Shown one piece after another: positions 59,866 through 64,000 of a stretch of DNA of 64,000 nucleotides. The stretch's first letter is position 1. The number at the start of each line of letters is the position of its first letter. The notes under the pieces were generated by a model. The model did not search any database. It was not told where the DNA came from and saw nothing but the letters and a program-made list of their open reading frames with translations. Origin of the DNA: Tropicibacter sp. R16_0 (GTDB taxonomy: Bacteria > Pseudomonadota > Alphaproteobacteria > Rhodobacterales > Rhodobacteraceae); assembly GCF_017743935.1 (NCBI RefSeq), contig NZ_JAGHRE010000005.1, positions 248,001 through 312,000 of the forward strand, given 5' to 3'. The translations under genes were made by a program, and so were the position numbers.

Positions 59866-60828
59866 TTACACAAGCACGGCGATCACATAGGTGAAATAGA
59901 GGACCGACAGGATCACACCCCAGATGCGGGTGATGTCACGCTTGAAGAACACAAACGGGATCAACAGCAGCGATGCACCCAGCATGACCCACAGGTCAAA
60001 CTCCAGGAATTCCTCGTCCACAGGAATGTCACCGACAAACAATGTTGTAAGCCCCACGATGGCCAGCAGGTTGAACATGTTCGACCCGATGACATTGCCC
60101 AGCGCCACATCGGCTTGCCGACGCAGTGCGGCCATGACCGTGGTCGCAAGTTCAGGCAGAGAGGTGCCCACCGCAACCAGCGTCAGACCAATCACCGTCT
60201 CGCTCACCCCATAGGTTCGCGCAATGATCGAGGCATTGTCGACCAGCAGATGCGCGCCCATGGGTAGACCGATCAACCCGAGGATCAGATAAATCCCGAT
60301 CCGCCAATACGGCATGTTCGGGTCTGCATCTTCCAGGCCATCCAGTTCTTCTTCGTCTTCATCGACGCAGCCTTGTCTGCGATGCGCGCGGGCCTGACGA
60401 AAGGCGTTCAGCAGCACCAACGCCAAAGCCGCAAGCAGGATCAAGCCGCTCCAGACTGTGAAGGTTCCGCAAAACGCCAGCGCGATGAACAGCACCGTGG
60501 CGATCAACATGAACACATAGTTTCGGCGCGTGTTGCATTCGCTGGTGTGCAGCGTGGCCAACATTGCCGGAATACCCAGGACCAACAGGATGTTCGCCGT
60601 GTTCGACCCCACAACGTTACCCAGGGCAATACCCGGCGCGTTTTCCTTGACCGCCTTGATCGCGATCAGCAATTCAGGCGCCGAGGTACCAAAAGCCACG
60701 ATGGTCAGGCTGACAATCAGGGCGGGCACGCCCAGACGCAGGCTGAGGTTCACAGCACCACGTACCAAGGCATCACCGGCCAGAAGCAGGATGACCAGGC
60801 CCAGACACGAGAGAATCCAGGGCATCAT
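59866..60828 (-). CDS. Calcium/sodium antiporter (CaCA family)
   Basis: A 320-residue membrane antiporter with two inverted alpha-repeats: GTSAPELLIAIKAVK with GNVVGSNTANILL, and GTSLPELATTVMAAL with GNVIGSNMFNLLA, separated by an acidic cytoplasmic loop (CVDEDEEELDGLEDADPN). It is like YrbG. Its ATG overlaps the stop of the small 57-aa gene (ATGA), and the SDR gene follows. Confidence 0.93.
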   Translation of the reverse strand: MMPWILSCLGLVILLLAGDALVRGAVNLSLRLGVPALIVSLTIVAFGTSAPELLIAIKAVKENAPGIALGNVVGSNTANILLVLGIPAMLATLHTSECNTRRNYVFMLIATVLFIALAFCGTFTVWSGLILLAALALVLLNAFRQARAHRRQGCVDEDEEELDGLEDADPNMPYWRIGIYLILGLIGLPMGAHLLVDNASIIARTYGVSETVIGLTLVAVGTSLPELATTVMAALRRQADVALGNVIGSNMFNLLAIVGLTTLFVGDIPVDEEFLEFDLWVMLGASLLLIPFVFFKRDITRIWGVILSVLYFTYVIAVLV

Positions 60829-60998
60829 TTTTTGCCTCCATGGCCGCAGCCGCAGGGGCCTTTGCCGATCTTGTAGCGACCACATTTGCGACATTTGGCC
60901 GAAGCAATGCGTTTGCCACCGGGCAGCCAGTGCAACTTGCCGAACATGGCCAGCACGACCATGAACACCAGAAATATCGCGACGATCTTTATTATCAT
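60825..60998 (-). CDS. Small membrane protein with C-terminal zinc-ribbon-like motif, 57 aa
   Basis: One TM helix (MIIKIVAIFLVFMVVLAMFG) is followed by a basic segment and a four-cysteine tail, CRKCGRYKIGKGPCGCG, which looks like a small zinc site. I chose ATG at 60998. It lies 1 bp after the S49 peptidase stop and overlaps the antiporter by 4 bp, so it is part of the same operon. Function unknown. Confidence 0.75.
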   Translation of the reverse strand: MIIKIVAIFLVFMVVLAMFGKLHWLPGGKRIASAKCRKCGRYKIGKGPCGCGHGGKK

Positions 60999-60999
60999 G

Positions 61000-61797
61000 T
61001 CAGAGGCCGAACCGCGCGTATGCCGCACGCTCCTCTATCCCCGCAACCGCATCTTGCACCACCGAAGCACCGAAGCGCGACCAGAACGGTTTGCGCAGCC
61101 CATAGCGGCGGAACCGTACCTTGTCGCCGTACCGTTCCTGCATCTTGGGTTTCAGATGCGCGATCCCGTCGATCAGCCCCAGTTCGGTCGCCTTGCGCGC
61201 CAACCAGATTTCGCCGGTAAACAGGTCCGTCTCAGTGCTCAGCTTGTCGCCGCGCCGCGATTTGACGTGGTCAATGAAATTGCCATGAATGTCGTCGAGA
61301 ACGCCCTTGAGCCGTTCGACGTCTTCTTTCTTTTCCGGGCTGAACGGGTCGAGCATGGACTTGGACTGCCCGGCCGTGTGAACCCGGCGTTCAAAACCCT
61401 GGCGGGCCAGAAAGATATGCGCGCCAAAGCCCGCGGAAATCACACCAATCGACCCCAGGACCGAGCTGTCGTCGGCCCAGATCTCATCTGCTGCAGCCGC
61501 CAGCCAATAGCCGCCCGATGCGGCGACATCCTCGACAAAGGCGTACACGGGGATGTCCAGTTCATCTGACAGCCGTCGAATGCGCGCACCGATCAGAGAG
61601 CTTTGGACTGGCGAACCACCAGGTGAGTTGATCTCTAACGCAATCGCGGCGGGTTTGCCTTTGCGAAAGGCCTTTTCCAACACGGGCGCCAACGAGGTAT
61701 CATTCAACGCCCCGCGTCCGGCCATACCGATGGCACCAGACAGACGAACAACGGCCACCAGTGGCGGCTTTTTTACAAACGGCAGGCTCAGTTTCAT
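61000..61797 (-). CDS. S49-family serine protease (SppA/SohB-like)
   Basis: A 265-residue peptidase of the SppA type. The nucleophile Ser is in VAASGGYWLAAAAD, with INSPGGSP and VLGSIGVISAGF around it. There is no classic signal peptide, so it may be membrane-associated. ATG at 61797 (MKLSLPFVKKPPLVAVVRL). It leads the operon with the 57-aa protein, antiporter and SDR. Confidence 0.9.
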   Translation of the reverse strand: MKLSLPFVKKPPLVAVVRLSGAIGMAGRGALNDTSLAPVLEKAFRKGKPAAIALEINSPGGSPVQSSLIGARIRRLSDELDIPVYAFVEDVAASGGYWLAAAADEIWADDSSVLGSIGVISAGFGAHIFLARQGFERRVHTAGQSKSMLDPFSPEKKEDVERLKGVLDDIHGNFIDHVKSRRGDKLSTETDLFTGEIWLARKATELGLIDGIAHLKPKMQERYGDKVRFRRYGLRKPFWSRFGASVVQDAVAGIEERAAYARFGL

Positions 61798-61955
61798 GAC
61801 AGCCGATGTAGAATGCCACCCACCGACAAACAAGACGCCGGACAGGACAGAAACGCGACGGCAACAAAATTCCCACAGTCCAAGGGCAATTTTGCAACGA
61901 CGCCAAACGGCGTCAGCTGCAAATATTCTCTTGGTTTATTGGGTTTGCACCCCGC

Positions 61956-62717
61956 TCAGCTGCGAATGCGCCAACCTGTTCGGAAAATCAGCCAGATGAC
62001 CCCAAGGCACAACATCGTGAACCCAAGAATGGCCAACAGGCTCAGCCCGATCGGCACGTCCGCTATGCCGAAGAACGACCAGCGGAACCCCGAGATCAGA
62101 TAGACCACCGGATTAAACAGTGTGACCGTTTGCCAAACAGGTGGCAGCATCGAGATGGAATAGAATGATCCACCCAAAAAGATGAGCGGTGTCACGATCA
62201 GCAGAGGCACCAGTTGCAACTGCTCAAAGCTCCCGGCCCAGATGCCGATGATGAAGCCCAGCAAAGCGAAACTCAGACAGGTCAGGACAAGAAACGCCAG
62301 CATCGCAAAGGGATGCTGAATGCTAACATCGACAAACAGCATCGACGTCGCCAAGATCACCACCCCTATGAACAGGGCCTTGGTCGCCGCGGCCCCGACA
62401 TAGCCACAGACGATTTCAAGGAAATTCACCGGCGCGGAAAGGAGTTCGTACACCGTGCCTATGAATTTCGGGAAATAGATCCCGAATGACGCGTTCGAGA
62501 TGGATTGCGTGATCACCGACAACATGATCAAGCCCGGGACGATGAAAGCGCCATAAGATACGCCCTCGACCTCTTGGATCCGGCTGCCGATGGCAGCGCC
62601 AAACACCACGAAGTAGAGCGAGGTTGAAATCACCGGCGAGATAAAGCTCTGCGCCAGGGTGCGGAAGAACCGTGCCATTTCGAACCGATAGATGGATGCG
62701 ATTGCGGTCCAGTTCAT
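61956..62717 (-). CDS. ABC-2 type transporter permease
   Basis: A 253-residue membrane protein with six TM helices and the ABC-2 pattern: [20 protein letters not shown], then [20 protein letters not shown] and [18 protein letters not shown]. It pairs with the adjacent ATPase, starting in an ATGA overlap with it. Substrate unknown; related exporters move lipids, polysaccharides or drugs. Confidence 0.92.
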   Translation of the reverse strand: MNWTAIASIYRFEMARFFRTLAQSFISPVISTSLYFVVFGAAIGSRIQEVEGVSYGAFIVPGLIMLSVITQSISNASFGIYFPKFIGTVYELLSAPVNFLEIVCGYVGAAATKALFIGVVILATSMLFVDVSIQHPFAMLAFLVLTCLSFALLGFIIGIWAGSFEQLQLVPLLIVTPLIFLGGSFYSISMLPPVWQTVTLFNPVVYLISGFRWSFFGIADVPIGLSLLAILGFTMLCLGVIWLIFRTGWRIRS

Positions 62718-63643
62718 GCGCGTTCTCCAGAAACCAGATCGACAAAGATGTCTTCAAGGCTGCTTTGGCGGGTCTGTACGTCGTTCAGAACCAATCCGGC
62801 CTGCGCCACATCGTTGAGCAGCGCCGTGATCCCGGTCCGCTCTGCTCGTGTGTCATAGGTGTAAAGCAACGCCTGCCCGTCCCGGATCAGGGTCAGGTCA
62901 TGATCAGTCAGCGACGCCGGAATGTCCGAGATCGCCTCGGTTAGTTCGACCTCAAGCTGTTTCTTGCCCATCTGGGCCATCAGCGTGTCCTTGTCCTCGA
63001 CCAGCAGGATTTGACCGCTGTTGATCACGCCCACACGATCGGCGATGGCTTCGGCCTCTTCGATGTAATGGGTGGTCAGGATGATCGTCACGCCGTCCTT
63101 TTTCAGTTCGGCCACGATCTCCCACATGTCCTTGCGCAACTCGACGTCGACGCCTGCGGTGGGTTCATCCAGAAACAGCACGCGTGGCTCATGCGCCAGC
63201 GCCTTGGCGATCAGGACCCGACGCTTCATGCCGCCCGACAGCTCTTTGGTCGCGTTCTTGCGCTTGTCCCACAGTGACAGCTTGCGCAGGATCTGCTCCA
63301 GCAAAGCATAGTTGCGCGGCTTGCCAAACAGCCCGCGCGTGAACCGCACAGTGTTCCAAACGGTCTCAAACGGCTCCAGATTGATCTCTTGCGGCACCAA
63401 ACCGATCATCTGACGGGCCGCGCGATAATCAGACTGGATATCATGACCGCCGACGGTGACTGTGCCCGAGGTTGGCGTCGTTATCCCGCAAACGGTAGAA
63501 ATCAGAGTGGTTTTACCGGCACCGTTCGGCCCCAGAAGCGCAAGGATTTCGCCCTCGCGAATGTCGAGCGAGACGCCCTTGAGCGCCTCAAACCCGCCCG
63601 CATAGGATTTGCGCAGGTCGGTGATGGACAGGATGTTGGACAT
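62714..63643 (-). CDS. ABC transporter ATP-binding protein
   Basis: A 309-residue ATPase with Walker [10 protein letters not shown], signature LSGGMKRR, Walker B VLFLDEP and the H-loop [11 protein letters not shown]. The C-terminal ~90 residues have the shape typical of the CcmA/NodI-type subunits of ABC-2 exporters. It is cotranscribed with the permease downstream (4-bp overlap). Confidence 0.94.
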   Translation of the reverse strand: MSNILSITDLRKSYAGGFEALKGVSLDIREGEILALLGPNGAGKTTLISTVCGITTPTSGTVTVGGHDIQSDYRAARQMIGLVPQEINLEPFETVWNTVRFTRGLFGKPRNYALLEQILRKLSLWDKRKNATKELSGGMKRRVLIAKALAHEPRVLFLDEPTAGVDVELRKDMWEIVAELKKDGVTIILTTHYIEEAEAIADRVGVINSGQILLVEDKDTLMAQMGKKQLEVELTEAISDIPASLTDHDLTLIRDGQALLYTYDTRAERTGITALLNDVAQAGLVLNDVQTRQSSLEDIFVDLVSGERA

Positions 63644-63734
63644 GTCTGCTCCGTTGTTTCGGCGGGAACACTAGTCGCCCGACAGAAAAAGGAACAGAGC
63701 GCCCATGCACAGCCCCCTGCGCGCGGACGCAGAG

Positions 63735-64000
63735 TTAGTCGCGCCCCGCAAGCTTACCCAGCCAGGACTTCTTTTCTTCCGTGGCCTCTTCTTCGGCACC
63801 CTCTGCTGGGCCTTCCAACTGCTCTTGCAGATTGGCAAAGAACTGATCGGCCATCTTTTTGGCAAACCCGTCGATCAAACGGCTGCCCAATTGCGCCAGC
63901 TTGCCGCCCACCTTGGCCTCAACGTCGTAGGCCAGCTCGGTTCCGCCCTCGGACGGGGTGATGGTGACGCTTGCGCCGCCCTTGGCAAAACCGGCGGCCC
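63735..64000 (-). CDS. CoxG/SRPBCC-family protein, C-terminal part only
   Basis: The frame is open to the right edge, so the N-terminus is outside the window. Visible are TELAYDVEAKVGGKLAQLGS and LIDGFAKKMADQFFANLQEQ, the end of the carbon monoxide dehydrogenase subunit G (CoxG) type of SRPBCC domain, then an acidic tail, and a closing KSWLGKLAGRD. CoxG-like proteins assist molybdenum CO dehydrogenases, but many family members are not linked to CO; a molybdenum connection here is only suggestive. The stop is TAA at 63735-63737. Confidence 0.85.
   Translation of the reverse strand, partial: AAGFAKGGASVTITPSEGGTELAYDVEAKVGGKLAQLGSRLIDGFAKKMADQFFANLQEQLEGPAEGAEEEATEEKKSWLGKLAGRD

Noticed and set aside
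1-64000. CRISPR arrays, rRNA, tRNA, insertion sequences or prophage
   Set aside because: I saw no regularly spaced repeats, no tRNA-like cloverleaf and no transposase or phage gene in the gaps I read.

Overview
This window looks like chromosomal DNA of a marine alphaproteobacterium of the Rhodobacteraceae, in the Roseobacter group and most like Ruegeria or a close relative. This is inferred from recognised proteins and gene neighbourhoods, because no database search was possible. The clues are high GC, a PHB pathway (phaA-phaB), the alphaproteobacterial GshA type, ETF-ubiquinone oxidoreductase, a bacterial aa3 oxidase subunit IV, AzlCD, a PTR1-like reductase and several conserved hypothetical proteins typical of Rhodobacterales. 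I see no prophage, insertion sequence, CRISPR array, rRNA or tRNA. It is dense core genome in short, often 4-bp-overlapping operons, with four dispersed repeat elements in intergenic gaps.

Layout. 1-3250: end of an exported protein, two small conserved proteins, a sterol-desaturase-like hydroxylase and an EAL protein. 3300-5720: phaA and phaB, each with its own terminator, a possible PhaR operator and a 36-residue protein. 5830-9960: LysR regulator with a YddG-like exporter, YdcH, an N6-adenine methyltransferase, a DUF2007 protein and polyprenyl diphosphate synthase. 9949-13200: ispE, a large TPR protein and a VOC protein. 13280-17670: ETF-QO, a SoxR-like regulator divergent from a VOC gene with a SoxR-type promoter, greA and a two-TM protein. 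17800-21910: molybdenum cofactor operon fdhD-mobA-mobB-unknown-moeA. 21965-23010: azlCD. 23266-26508: lipoprotein, oxidase subunit IV and a PLA2-like/GDPD lipid-degrading pair. 26757-31066: DUF6173-like protein, MBL hydrolase, acyl-CoA dehydrogenase and threonylcarbamoyl-AMP synthase. 31067-37841: YqgE, a DsbD-N protein, a NUDIX protein and an RND pump with its adaptor.

37951-44000: moaB, an unusual uracil-DNA glycosylase, a cysteine-rich secreted repeat protein, then the run pyrB-175aa-125aa-pyrC-like-plsY, in which the dihydroorotase has lost its metal ligands. 44071-46692: YHS protein behind an FNR-like box, and a GbsR/MarR regulator with repeated operator-like sites next to a membrane protein and a fatty acid desaturase. 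46640-50704: rsmE-GNAT-membrane protein-gshA-AhpD-like, divergent from ubiA. 51745-53977: an OmpA-family protein and a small coiled-coil membrane protein. 54274-58771: moaE, moaD, pgsA, a serine hydrolase and uvrC. 59062-64000: S49 peptidase, a 57-residue membrane/zinc-ribbon protein, a Ca/Na antiporter and a PTR1-like reductase, then an ABC-2 transporter and the end of a CoxG-family gene.

Most of the window is ordinary. The parts most worth a second look are the composite repeat family, the degenerate dihydroorotase with its two inserted partners, the PLA2-GDPD pair, the 24-cysteine repeat protein, the cysteine-depleted uracil-DNA glycosylase and several operator-like sites that predict regulation.
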